A stretch of 64,000 nt of DNA from Guadua angustifolia. Its lineage: Eukaryota > Streptophyta > Magnoliopsida > Poales > Poaceae. The stretch covers positions 124,001 through 188,000 of the forward strand of contig JAYEVE010000739.1 in assembly GCA_036346375.1 (NCBI GenBank), read 5' to 3'. Under the pieces are notes generated by a model. It was given only the letters and a program-made list of their open reading frames with translations. It was not told where the DNA came from and made no database searches. Numbering within the stretch: position 1 is the stretch's first letter; every line of letters begins with the position of its first letter. Position numbers and translations under genes: made by a program. This document shows, piece after piece, positions 10,352 to 22,000 of this stretch.

Positions 10352-12659
10352 GTTTCGCTCCGTGCAAACTTTCACAAAATCCACCTGTTCGGATCTCAAC
10401 TTGTTCGAAATTCACATGAAATCAAATTCGACCGAAACACGCTCCAACTGGATCGACAACACTTACGAGGGCAGTCCGGTCTGTCTTTGGATGTTTCGCT
10501 TCACGGCAAATTTTCATAAAGTCCACTTGTTCGGATCCCGGATTGAATGAAGTTAACACCGCAGCGAAATCGAGCGAAACAAGCTCCAATGGGACCGCAA
10601 CACATAGGAGTGCAAGCCGGTGCATTTTGGGAGTGTTTCGCTCCGTGCAAACTTTCACAAAATCCACCTGTTCAGATCTCAACTTGTTCAAAATTAACAT
10701 CAAATCGAATTCGATCAAAACAAGCTCCAACAAGACCGACAACACATACGAGGGCAATACGGTGTGTCTTCGGAGTGTTTCGCTTCGGGGCAAGGTTTCA
10801 TAAAGTCGACTTGTTTGGATCCCGGTTTGAACGAAATTAACACCAGAGCGAAATCGAGCGAAACAAGCTCTAATGAGAACGGCGACACACAGGAGTGCAA
10901 CCCGGTGCATCTTGGGAGTGTTTCGCTCCGGTGCAAACTTTCACAAAATCCACCTATTCGAATCTCAACTTGTTTGAAATTAACATCAAATCGAATTCAA
11001 CCGAAACAAGCTCCAACAAGACCGACAACACTTACAAGGGCAATCCGGTGTCTTCGGAGTGTTTCGCATCGGGGCAAAGTTTCATAAAGTCCGCTTGTTC
11101 GGATCCCGGTTTGAATGAAATTAACACCAGAGCGAAATCGAGTGAAACAAGCTCTAATGATAACGGCGACACATAGGAGTGCAAACCGGTGCATCTCGGG
11201 AGTGTTTCGCTCCGGTGTAAACTTTCACAAAATCCACCTGTTCGGATCTCAACTTGTTCGAAATTAACATCAAATCGAATTCAACTGAAACAATCTCCGA
11301 CAATACCGACAACACTTACGAGGACAATCCGGTGTGTCTTCGGAGTGTTTCGCGTCGTGGCAAACATTCACAAATTCCACTTGTTCGGATCTCAGTTTGA
11401 ATGAAATTAACACCAGAGCAAAATTGAGCGAAACAAGCTCTATTGAGACCAGCGACACATAGGAGTGCAACGTGGTGCATCTTGCGAGTGTTTCGCTCCG
11501 TTGCAAACTTTCACAAAATTCACCTGTTCGGGTATCAACTTGTTCGAAATTAACATCAAACCGAATTCGACCGAAACAAGCTCCAACAAGATCGACAACA
11601 GTTATGAGGGCAATCGGTGTGTCTTCGGAGTGTTTCGCTTCGAGGCAAACTTTCATAAAGTCCACTTGTTCGGATCCCGGTTTGAATGAAATTAACACCA
11701 AAGCGAAATCGAGCGAAACAAGCTCCAATGGGACCGGTGACATATAGGAGTGCAACCCGATGCTTTTTGGGAGTGTTTCGCTCCGTGCAGACTTTCAAAA
11801 ATCCACCTGTTCGGATCTCAACATGTTCAAAATTAACATCAAATCGAATTCGACCGAAACATGCTCCAACTAGACCGACAACACTTACGAGGGCAATCCG
11901 GTCTGTCTTCGGAGTGTTGCGCTTCGGGGCAAATTTACATAATGTCCACTTGTTCGGATCCCGGTTTGAATGAAATTAACACTAGAGCGAAATCGAGCGA
12001 AACAAGCTCTAATTAGACTGGCGACACATAGGTGTGCAACCCGGAGCATCTTGGGAGTGTTTCACTCCGGTGCAAACTTTCACAAAATCCACCTGTTCGG
12101 ATCTCAACTTGTTCAAAAATAACATCAAATCGAATTCGATCGATACAAGCTCCAACAAGACCGACAACAGTTACGAGGGCAATCGGTGTGTCTTCGGAGT
12201 GTTTTGTTTTTGGGCAAACTTTCACAAAGTCCACTTGTTCGGATCCCGGTTTGAATGAAATTAACACCAGAGCGAAATCGAGTGAAACAAGCTCCAATGG
12301 GACCGGTGACACATAGGAGTGCAACCCCAGTGCATTTTGGGAGTGTTTCGCTCCGTGCAAACTTTCACAAAATTTACCTGTTCAGATCTCAACTTGTTCG
12401 AAATTAACATCAAATCAAATTCGACCGAAACAGCCTCCAACAAGATCGACAACACTTACGAGGGCAGTCCGGTCTGTCTTTGGATGTTTCGCTTCGGGGC
12501 AAATTTTCATAAAGTCCACTTGTTCGATCCCGGATTGAATGAAATTAACACCGAGCGTAAATCGAGCTAAACAAGCTCCAATGGGACCGCAACACATAGG
12601 AGTGCAACCCTGCATTTTGGGAGTGTTTCGCTCCGCAAACTTTCACAAAATCCACTGCT
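10352..12659 (+). repeat. Satellite block 2 (about 8 dimers)
   Basis: The A-B dimer array resumes in the phase in which block 1 stopped, after the GTTTC duplication. Units differ by ~5-10% and include a variant with GATATCAACTTG-like and GTGGTGCATC segments, and another with GTTGCGCTTCGGGGCAAATT. These variants recur in blocks 3-5. The block ends inside an A monomer where solo LTR D begins. Confidence 0.96.
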
Positions 12660-13083
12660 CGACAAGACTAGGTCGGCCCGATCTTCGATGAGAACGATAC
12701 GTCGGTTTGATAGCGCACGAAGTAGATGGATCGCTACTAACCACGAGATCAGCAACCAAGCAATCGCAACGCCACCACACGAGGCGATCAACCGAATCAA
12801 AGATCAGATCGATCCTTGTACCGCTGCAATCGAGAACAAGCAAGAACAAGGTGAGAGCAATTCCAATCCAATAATCTCAAAGATACAAAGGTGAGGTTCT
12901 GTTTTCGTCACGGTGGTCTAGTCGACACACGCCAACATGAGGAGGGACGACAAGGATCTACCAAAACACAACAAAACCTAAGCATAGAAGAACTGTGGCG
13001 GCCATATATATAGCGGCGGCCAGGAGGTGTAGGGCAGCCAAAACAGCGGTGGCCACCAAAACCCTAAGATACATGGGCCATAG

Positions 13084-14074
13084 TGATGAGAACATGGCTA
13101 CGTCGGATACACCCATAGCATTACTGGTCAATGATCAACAAAACTCTCCTTATGATCTGCAACATTTGACCCACATAAAAGGACTAATTACCCGAGCACA
13201 CGCACAACTGCTAAATCAACAGGTGAACTCGTTTCTCGGGTTGCATAATTGTATTTTAATGAATAGACCACTACATAATAATGTGCTTGTACTTAGGAAT
13301 CATGGATTAAAGCAGCAAGGACGTCATTCCTCATCAATACAAGCTAGAGTACAAGTTATTTCCGAGCAAGAAGCTGGACCGTCTATCCAGGAGCAGTCCA
13401 CCTTCAAATGGCCATAACTTTTGCATGCGAAGTCCATTCGGGATGAGTGAGTACTTGATTGAAAGATAATTTCGTACTCTTTCCAATGGATCTGGCCTCA
13501 TCATCAAATTCCACTCGTGCCAGATGCAGCAAGCAAAACAATCCAGCGGTTTCAGACTCTTCGAATGTTGTGCCACCATTATTGTTTGGATGCGTTCACA
13601 TGTAATTAGAGGAGTGTGAAACCAACTCATAGGACTCTTCGGGTGCTGCGTCACCAATATTATTTAGATGCGTTCACATGTAATTAGAGTGGTGTGAAAC
13701 CAATTCCTAGCAGCCATCTCCTTGGCTATATATAGGACCAACCCCCTACCTATCTCCTCGGGTTTTGTTAAGTTTAGTTACCTCATATATGGAACTATAA
13801 CCTTGTTCTCCTGACTCGGCTAGAGCAGCAGTAAACAAGTTCAGAACCTCATTTCGTGTGTGTGCTTTATCCTTGTTCTTGCTGGTTCTTCGATTGCATG
13901 CAAGAATAGACCTTCGTGGTCAGGTCATCCGGGCTTTTGGCACGGTTGATAACAACTAGGGGTGTGGTTTAGCGATGGCGGCGCTTATCCTTGTGTGGTT
14001 CAGAGTCGATCGCCAAAGTCACCCTCCGCCTAATCGGGTTATCCTCATCGAAGATCGGGCACCCGCAGCGATCA
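13084..14074 (+). repeat. Element B 5' LTR
   Basis: It runs from TGATGAGAACATGGC to GCAGCGATCA (TG...CA), 991 bp. The first part is coding in character: one frame reads DTPIALLVNDQQ and then GLITRAHAQLLNQQV, a variant of the tail motif. A 78-bp direct duplication spans 13555-13710, each copy holding GCGTTCACATGTAATTAGAG. The TATA box is CTATATATAGG at 13726-13736. The 3' LTR keeps the same features. Confidence 0.92.
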
Positions 14075-14076
14075 TT

Positions 14077-14087
14077 TGGTATCGAGC
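14077..14087 (+). other. Primer-binding site, element B
   Basis: TGGTATCGAGC lies two bases after the LTR end. It resembles the initiator-tRNA-Met site TGGTATCAGAGC with one base missing at a CG. Confidence 0.75.
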
Positions 14088-15026
14088 AACGTTGACCGTG
14101 AGTTCTCGTATCTAGTTGTTTGATTGTGTTCTTCCTAGAGTCTAGAAAATTTGCCCCACAAAAAAAGTGTTTGTTCGCTGTCCAAACCCCGTTGTGCCTT
14201 CCAATCGTTAATTTCGTTTTTACTAAATTGAGTTTGTGTCCATTCTAATGTTGTCTTGTTGCTGTTCATCTTTTTATTCATCTCCCTACCGCAACATCCA
14301 TCCATAAAACCCAAAAACAAACAACCCCATCTCGGCCTGAAAGATCCCCTTTCTGTAGCCGCCACCAAAAATACTATAACTCTCAATTTCCGCATCATTT
14401 TTGAGTGAGACCAAAAAGAGAAGTTTTCTCACTCAACCCAGCATATACACGTCAATTTTTTTGCAAATCCATTTAGGGAGTAAAGAGTTTGGTGCGTTGC
14501 AATCTGACCTAATTGCTGTCCCGAAATCTGCATCTGTGTGCAATTCCAAAATTCGTGAAAAATTCTCAGTTATTTTTCAGAAAGTTTACCCCAAATAAAA
14601 GTTATTGAAAAAGCCGTGAGGAAGAAGAAAAAAAAAGAATCATTGAAAAATAGTTATCTGAACAAAAGTTACGGCCAAAATAGTAACCTGCTGTCTGGTG
14701 GACAGAAAACAGCAATCTGGAAAGTTGGAATTCATCTTGTGCTCCCAAGTTGAAAATTGCAAATTCATGAGTTTTGATGTGTCTATCACTTGTATCCACT
14801 GCCATATCATTTGTTTTAGCCTAATATCCATCCTTGTTTGATCAGCAAGATAGGCTAATTGCTAGACTCGAACACTTATTCAATTTTGTGCAAACTCTGA
14901 AATTAGCTGATTGATTTCCTTTGCTACATATTATAAAGCCCTTCCAAGCTCCATTTTCTACTAACCATACAGGTGCTAAGGCTTGCAATCGCTTTACTCA
15001 TATTTGAGTTTGGTTTATCACTAACA
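14088..15026 (+). other. Untranslated leader of element B
   Basis: This AT-rich region runs between the primer-binding site and gag. Short ORFs on both strands show no recognisable domain. A purine-rich run lies near 14618-14640, in the position of element A's purine tract. No other feature is visible. Confidence 0.6.
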
Positions 15027-15864
15027 ATGGCAGGTTCTCAACGTCGTAGTGCTTGGACCAACGGCATCCTCGGAGAAGAGATTGTTCACACTTCGAGATA
15101 CAAAGAACGTACGAGCACAACTTCAACGCCACGGAAGCTACGTGATGATCCCTTAGGAAAGATTAAATTTACATTGCCTTCATTTGCTGGAGAGTACGAT
15201 CCTAACGCATATATTAATTGGGAGATAGCGGTAGACAAAGAATTTGCAAAATATGACTTATCTGAAAACCAAAAGATTAGAGCCGCTGTTAAGGTGTTAA
15301 CATCACATGCAATACTTTGGTGGAAGTATATATCTAAACATAATAAAGAACCAAAAACTTGGAATGCCATGAAAAGACTTATGAGAAATGATTATGTTCC
15401 TAAATATGTTGCCGATAATTTGCTTACTAAACTTCAACGCTTGAAACAAGGTTCTAAAACTGTTATGCAATACTACCATGAATTGCAAAATCATTTGTTA
15501 TGCTAGGTTTACAAGAATGTGAAGAATCTACTTGAGCTTAGGTTCATGCGTGGACTTAATCTTGAAATTCGGATGCTCTTGTTTTTGAAACATATAGCTC
15601 TCTTTCAGGTTTGATAAAATGTGCTTGTAGTGTTGAAAACAAGCTTGCTGAATCTTCAAAAGAGTCTTTAGCTTCATTTGAGGTGCCCATTGTTGCACCT
15701 CCTGTTGTAGCTAATATTTTGCAGAAAAGTGAGCACCATCGAGAGGATGAAGAAGAAAATGTGCAAAAAAAGAGTTCTTTGCTGCTCCATACGTATGTGA
15801 AGAGCTGGAATCTGAAGTTGCACCTACAACCACTGAGAATGATTTAGAAGGTAATATAAAAAGT
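15027..15864 (+). pseudogene. Retrotransposon gag of element B (frameshifted)
   Basis: The ATG at 15027 is chosen because MAGSQRR matches the MAG start of element A's gag. The frame contains DPLGKIKFTLPSFAGEYD, Y-I-N-W-E, ILWWKYI and LLTKLQRLKQGS, the plant retrotransposon Gag domain, and stops at 15504-15506. Similarity to the gag of element C continues in other frames to about 15700 (LQECEES, then RFMRGLNLEI). This shows at least one frameshift and a stop. A linker with VAPPVVANILQ (C has VAAPSHVANILQ) leads to the next ORF. Confidence 0.8.
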
Positions 15865-17220
15865 ATGGACTGTGCACATGGTGAAAATTATTTTGAAGAG
15901 ATAAAGCTGTCCATGAATCATGCTAACGTAGAGCAACTATCAACAGAATCAATTGCTAATTTTCTTGTGATACATGATGATTTGCTTACTATTCCTGGTG
16001 ATAAAGAAGAGTTGTGTGATAATGCTTCACTTATATCCACACCACAACTAGCGAATGAGCATGAAACTTTTATATTTGAATTAAACCCTTGTGCTGAATA
16101 TAAACATGTTATCCACTTTGCCAGTGAAGAAGATGAGCTTAAATTGATGTCTTCTTTGAATACTTTAGGTTATATTGAATTTGATGTTCTGTGTGATCTA
16201 GAAAGTTTGAAGGAAAAGATTTTTGTACATTCTAATTTGCCCTGGTTATCACGAAATATTTTTCATGTTGTTGGCAAACATAATGATAAAGGAGAATACA
16301 AAGTGCATAGAGTATACATTTGTTCAGATCTGAAATCTCTATTTCGCATGCAACAATGTGATCAATTTGATAATTTTAATATCGTATCAAGTACTTCTAC
16401 TTCTGTTTATAATCTATGTGATAAATTCCATGAAATGGAGTGTTTGGGTGATTGTGATTCTCGAGCCATTGATTTGATCACAAGAGATTTGCATGTTGCT
16501 TCGCTCTTTGTCGCTTCTAACATTTTGCAGGAGAATGTGATGGCGTTGAGGACGACTCCAATTCGTAAAAAGGAGAATGATAAGACCATGCTCATTCTGG
16601 ATATGATCAATGCTACATCAGTTTGGCGACACTTCACGACATCCTCTACATCGTCTACATCTACTAGGAAGGGTGCTTCCACATGGCTTCACCGATCCTC
16701 ACTTGAGCACGATCAATCAAACAGTTGGCCTCCTTGGTCTTTGTATATGGCGCCATCACCTACATCAGTTCTGCCACCACCTTGGCCGCCTCCCATGCTT
16801 AATGGATTTTTCAAGACAGGTGTGTCTCCACTTCTACTACATGCTAACATATGCTGGAAAGAAGTGTTGAGCTATATAGATAATTATCAGGTGAATCCTC
16901 CAAACATTTTTTTTCTTATCTTTAAAATATATAAAGAGGCAGAGCTACTATTTTATGTAAATAAATGCAGGACCTGTATAAAAATGTTTTGTGCTGAAGA
17001 CGAGTTAAAAGCTGAGCTTGAGTCGAGGACGACTCAAATGCAAGAAGGGGAGAATGATGAGAACATGGCTACGTCGGATACACCCATAGCATTTAGGGAT
17101 GGCAATGGGTACCCGAAACCCGATACCCGATGGGTATTTACTCCATTAGGGTATAAATCTGGTCCAATAATCATACCTGTGGGTACCTTAATGGGAGAAA
17201 CCTTCACCCGTCGGGTATGA
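15865..17220 (+). CDS. Unknown ORF fused to the CRM-like tail, element B
   Basis: This is a 451-codon frame, probably the continuation of the gag polyprotein. Residues ~47-166 are clearly related to the ORF of element C: KEELC-NASLIST, IASEEDE, YIEFD-LC, LPWLSRN-FH, GKHN, VHRVYICS and MQQC. I do not recognise this domain, and it has no polymerase, protease or integrase signature. A proline-rich segment follows (~291-312). A first RTTPIRKKENDKTM and then a second ESRTTQMQEGENDEN flank the C-terminal part. From residue ~397 the frame lies in the 3' LTR and from ~410 in the MITE, which ends it early and removes the tail seen in the 5' LTR copy. It could be a structural or targeting protein of a non-autonomous element. 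Confidence 0.6.
   Translation: MDCAHGENYFEEIKLSMNHANVEQLSTESIANFLVIHDDLLTIPGDKEELCDNASLISTPQLANEHETFIFELNPCAEYKHVIHFASEEDELKLMSSLNTLGYIEFDVLCDLESLKEKIFVHSNLPWLSRNIFHVVGKHNDKGEYKVHRVYICSDLKSLFRMQQCDQFDNFNIVSSTSTSVYNLCDKFHEMECLGDCDSRAIDLITRDLHVASLFVASNILQENVMALRTTPIRKKENDKTMLILDMINATSVWRHFTTSSTSSTSTRKGASTWLHRSSLEHDQSNSWPPWSLYMAPSPTSVLPPPWPPPMLNGFFKTGVSPLLLHANICWKEVLSYIDNYQVNPPNIFFLIFKIYKEAELLFYVNKCRTCIKMFCAEDELKAELESRTTQMQEGENDENMATSDTPIAFRDGNGYPKPDTRWVFTPLGYKSGPIIIPVGTLMGETFTRRV
17042..17054 (+). promoter_or_regulatory. Polypurine tract, element B
   Basis: AAGAAGGGGAGAA abuts the 3' LTR start TGATGAGAAC. The hairpin GAGTCGAGGACGACTC lies just upstream at ~17021-17036. It would prime plus-strand DNA synthesis and also encodes the EGEN residues. 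Confidence 0.8.
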
Positions 17221-18552
17221 TTTGCACGGGCACGGGGTACCCGCTCACCCGTGGGTATGATCCACCCGCTTCTCGCTTGATGAGGTAAGTGTTATCAAGT
17301 TCAACTTGTTCATCTTGTATCCATCAAATTTCTTCATTTCTCCAACACGATACAAAAGTACATAATCATCAACCATTAATGAGAAATATATCATCAAGTT
17401 GACATGTTAAAAAAATCAAAAAACTTGAATTAGCTACACATTATGCGGTACGGGTTACCTGTTCGGGTCCCAGCATTCCGCACGGGCACGGCACGGTAAT
17501 TTTGTACCGCATGATGGTATGGGTATTTTAGCGGGTGAATTTTATTAACACGGGTACGGGTACGGGGTGATGATACCCGCCGGGTATATACCCATTGCCA
17601 TCCCTAATAGCATTACTGGTCAATGATCAACAAAACTCTCCTTATGATCAGCAACATTTGACCCACATAAAAGGACTAATTACCCGAGCACACGCACAAC
17701 TGCTAAATCAACAGGTGAACTCGTTTCTCGGGTTGCATAATTGTATTTTAATGAATAGATCACTACATAATAATGTGCTTGTACTTAGGAATCATGGATT
17801 AAAGCAGCAAGGACGTCATTCCTCATCAATACAAGCTAGAGTACAAGTTATTTCGAGCAAGAAGCTGGACCGTCTATCCAGAGCAGTCCACCTTCAAATG
17901 GCTATAATTTTGCATGCGAAGTCCATTCGATGAGTGAGTACTTGATTGAAAGATAATTTCGTACTCTTTCCAATGGACCTAGCCTCATAATCAAATTCCA
18001 CTCGTGCCAGACGCAGCAAGCAAAACAATCCAGCGGTTTCAGACTCTTCGAATGCTGTGCCACCATTATTGTTTGGATGCGTTCACATGTAATTAGAGGA
18101 GTGTGAAACCAACTCATAGGACTCTTCGGGTGCTGCGTCACCAATATTATTTGGATGCGTTCACATGTAATTAGAGTGGTGTGAAACCAATTCCTAGCAG
18201 CCATCTCCTTGGCTATATATAGGACCAACCCCCTACCTATCTCCTCGGGTTTTGTTAAGTTTAGTTACCTCATATATGGAACTATAACCTTGTTCTCCGA
18301 CCGCTAGAGCAGCAAGAAACAAGTTCAGAACCTCATTTCTGTGTGTGCTTTATCCTTGTTCTTGCTGGTTCTTCGATTGCATGCAAGAATAGACCTTCGT
18401 GGTCGTCATCCGGCTTTTGGCACGGTTGATAACAACTAGGTGTGGTTTAACGATGGCGGCGCTATCCTTGTGTGGTTCAGAGTCAATCGCCAAAGTCACC
18501 CTCCGCCTAATCGGGTTATCCTCACCGAAGATCGGCACCTGCAAGCGCATCA
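17055..18552 (+). repeat. Element B 3' LTR (with MITE insertion)
   Basis: It matches the 5' LTR throughout and ends GCGCATCA, followed by the CATAG duplication. Without the 513-bp MITE and its 8-bp duplication it is ~977 bp, against 991 bp for the 5' copy. Many differences are one-base indels at CG sites. The TATA box CTATATATAGG is at 18213-18223. Confidence 0.92.
17094..17606. mobile_element. hAT-type MITE (513 bp)
   Basis: The terminal inverted repeats are TAGGGATGGCAATGGGTA and TACCCATTGCCATCCCTA. The element is flanked by the 8-bp duplication ATAGCATT (17086-17093, 17607-17614), which is single in the 5' LTR. The ends contain further subterminal repeats of the ACCCG/CGGGT type. There is no transposase ORF. 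The 8-bp duplication and TAGGGATG-type ends indicate the hAT superfamily. It interrupts the tail coding frame of element B. Confidence 0.95.
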
Positions 18553-19029
18553 CATAGGCCCAAAAGTGAGGTGACGCAGCACCCTAAATTTCTGGCCTGT
18601 GACATTGTTCCGCATTTTCCTGTCATTCTGGAGCGAATTTGGAAGTGGGGCTGGATCCATTGGAAAGCTTATCTCCTAAGCTTTCAAACGGGTGGTCGAC
18701 GCTGAAATCGGAGTCCGGAGCCCGAGTTATGCCCGTTTGAAGTTGGCCTGCTGCTGGATGGCCGAACCGGGCTTTTTAGCATCTTGGGCGTCCATATGGG
18801 CCTTCCTTGACACGTGAGCAGTCCTTGGGGTGTGTGCTTGAGGCTCTTGTCTTTTGATGTGGGCTTGAATAGCTGAGCTTTTGGATTAAGGCCTCTCAGC
18901 GACGAAGATGCCTCAGCATCGATTGTATGTGACGAAGATGGAGCAGCGTCGGTAGTCGTTGGAGCGGCCGGAGAGGAAGGAGAGGCAGCGGTCACGCTGG
19001 TCGTATTCATGCTGGTGATGTCCACATCA

Positions 19030-22000
19030 TGTTCGGATCTCAACTTGTTCGAAATTAACATCAAATTGAATTCGATCAAAACAAGCTCCAACAAGATCGA
19101 CAACACTTACGAGGGCAATTCGGTGCGTCTTCGGAGTGTTTCGCTTCGGGGCAAAGTTTAATAAAATCCACTTGTTCGGATCACGGTTTGAACGAAATTA
19201 ACACCAGAGCGAAATCGAGCAAAACAAGCTCTAATGAGACCGGCGACACATAGGAGTGCAACCCGGTGCATCTTTGGAGTGTTTCGCTCCGGTGCAAACT
19301 TTCACAAAATCCCCCTGTTCAGATCTCAACTTGTTCGAAATTAACATCACATCGAATTCGACCAAAACAAGCTTTAACAAGACCGACAACACTTACGAGG
19401 GCAATCCGGTGTGTCTTCGGAGTGTTTCGCTTCGCGGCAAACATTCACAAAATCCACTTGTTCGGATCCCGGTTTGAATGAAATTAACACCAAAGTGAAA
19501 TCGGGCGAAACAAGCACTAATGAGACCGGCGACACATAGGAGTGCAACGTGGTGCATCTTGGGAGTGTTTCGCTCCGGTGCAAACTTTCACAAAATCCAC
19601 CTGTTCGGATCTCAACTTGTTTGAAATTAACATCAAATCGAACTCAATCGAAACAAGCTCCAACAAGACCGACAACACTTACGAGGGCAATCCGGTGTAT
19701 CTTCGGAGTGTTTCGCTTCGGGGCAAAGTTTCATAAAGTCCATTGGTTAGATCCCGGTTTGAATGCAATTAACACCAGAGCGAAATCGAGCGAAACAAGC
19801 TCCAATGGGACTGGTGACACATAGGAGTGCAACCCCGGTGCATTTTTGGAGTGTTTCGCTCCGTGCAAACTTTCACAAAATCCACCTGTTCGGATCTCAA
19901 CTTGTTCGAAATTAACATCAAGTCCAATTCGACCGAAACAAGCTCCAACTAGACCGACAACACTTACAAGGGCAATCTGGTCTGTCTTCTGAGTGTTGCG
20001 CTTCGGGGCAAATTTACATAAAATGTCCACTTGTTCGGATCTCGGTTTGAATGAAATTAACACCAGAGCGAAACAAGCTCTAATGAGTCCGGCGACACAA
20101 AGGAGTGCAACCCAGAGCATCTTGGGAGTGTTTCGCTCCGGTGCAAACTTTCACAAAATCCACCTGTTCGGATCTCAACTTGTTCGAAAATAGCATCAAA
20201 TCGAATTCGACCAAAACAAGCTCCAACAAGACCGACAACACTTACGAGGGCAATCCGGTGTGTCTTCGGACTGTTTCGCTTCATGGCAAACATTTACAAA
20301 ATCCACCTGTTTGGAACTCAACTTGTTCGAAATTAACATCAAATCGAATTCGACCGAAACAAGCTTCAACTAGACCGACAACACTTACGAGGGCAATCCG
20401 GTCTGTCTTCGGAGTGTTACGCTTCGGGGCAAATTTACATAATGTCCACTTCTTCGGATCCCGGTTTGAATAAAATTTACACCAGAGCGAAATCGAGCGA
20501 AACAAGTTCTAATGAGACAGGCGACAGACAGGAGTGCAACCCGGAACATCTTGGGAGTGTTTCGCTCTGGTGCAAACTTTCACAAAGTCCACCTGTTCAG
20601 ATCTCAACTTGTTCGAAAATAACATCAAATCGAATTCGATCGAAACAAGCTCCAACAAAACCGACAACAGTTACGAGGGCAATCGGTGTGTCTTCGGAGT
20701 GTTTCGCTTCGAGGCAAACTTTCACAAAGTCCACTTGTTCGGATCCCGGTTTGAATGAAATTAACACCAGAGTGAAATCGAGCGAAACAAGCACTAATGA
20801 GACCGGCGACATATAGGAGTGCAAGCTGGTGCATCTTGGGAGTGTTTCGCTCCGGTGCAAACTTTCACAAAATCCACTGCTCGATCTCAACTTGTTCAAA
20901 TTAACATCAAATCGAATTCGATCAAACAAGCTCCAACAAGACCGACAACACTTACGAGGGCAATCCGTGTGTCTTCTGAGTGTTTCGCCGGGCAAAGTTT
21001 CATAAAGTCCACTTGTTCGGATCCTGGTTTGAATGAAATTAACACCAGAGCGAAATCGAGCGAAACAAGCTCCATTTGGACCGGTGACACATAGGAGTGC
21101 AACCCCGGTGCATTTTGGGAGTGTTTCGCTCCGTGCAAACTTACACAAAATCCACCTGCTCGAATCTCAACTTGTTCGAAATTAACATCAAATCAAATTC
21201 GACCGAAACAAGATTCAACTAGATCGACAACACTTACGAGGGCAGTCCGGTCTGTCTTTGGATGTTTCGCTTCGGGGCAAATTTTCATAAAGTCCACTTG
21301 TTCGGATCCCGGATTGAATGAAATTAACACCGGAGCGAAATCGAGCGAAACAAGCTCCAATGGGACCGGCAACACATAGGAGTTCAACCCGGTGCATTTT
21401 GGGAGTGTTTCGCTCCAGTGCAAACTTTCACAAAATCCACCTGTTCGGATCTCAACTTGTTCAAAATTAACATCAAATCGAATTCGATCGAAACAAGCTG
21501 TAACAAGACCGACAACACTTACGAGGGCAATCCGGTGTGTCTTCGGAGTGTTTCTCTTCGTGGCAAACATTCACAAAGTCCACTTGTTCGGATCCCGGTT
21601 TGAATGAAATTAACACCGCAGTGAAATCGAGCGAAACAAGCACTAATGATGCCGGCGACACATAGGAGTGCAACCTGGTGCATCTTGGGAGTGTTTCGCT
21701 CCAGTGCAAACTTTCATAAAATCCACCTATTCGGATCTCAACTTGTTCGAAGTTAACATCAAATCGAATTCGATCGAAACAAGCTCCAACAAGACCGACA
21801 ACACTTACGACGGCAATCCGGTGTGTCTTCGGAGTGTTTCGCTTCGGGGGCAAAGATTCATAAAGTCCACTTGTTAGGATCCCGGTTTGAATGAAATTAA
21901 CACTAGAGCGAAATCGAGCGAAACAAGCTCTAATGAGAACGGCGACACATAGGAGTGCAACCCGGTGCATCTTGGGAGTATTTCGCTCCGGTGCAAACTT

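Larger units (their letters stand above)
13084..18552 (+). mobile_element. Element B: non-autonomous CRM-like LTR retrotransposon
   Basis: Two LTRs (13084-14074 and 17055-18552) both start TGATGAGAACATGGC, and the 5-bp duplication CATAG flanks the element (13079-13083, 18553-18557). The interior has a primer-binding site, leader, gag and a long ORF of unknown function, but no pol enzymes. The ORF continues through a purine tract into the 3' LTR as in CRM elements. The 3' LTR is lengthened by a hAT-type MITE. B lies inside solo LTR D, so it is younger than D. Confidence 0.93.
12660..19029 (-). mobile_element. Element D: CRM-type solo LTR, split by element B
   Basis: With element B and one copy of its CATAG duplication removed, 12660-13083 joins 18558-19029 to give ~0.9 kb. 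On the minus strand it begins TGATGTGGACATC at 19029, like the LTR starts of the other elements. It ends near CCTAGTCTTGTCG, like the E1 LTR end (CCTAGTCCATATCA). The minus strand has a TATATATA at 13005-13012. An open frame at 18684-19106 reads into it (D-V-D-I-T-S-M-N) but does not show the usual GPLTRARARQL tail. No internal region is present, hence a solo LTR. It sits in an A monomer; CG-site differences leave the target duplication unresolved. Confidence 0.75.

Noticed and set aside
2609..10356. Fixed insertion site within the satellite monomer
   Set aside because: A enters near the start of an A monomer, D about 45 bp into an A monomer and C near the end of a B monomer, so there is no common position.
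16891..16970. Possible 80-bp intron in element B (CAG/GTGAAT donor, TGCAG acceptor)
   Set aside because: The frame is open through it and in register with the conserved tail when unspliced. Removal of 80 bp would break the frame, and element C lacks the GT donor.
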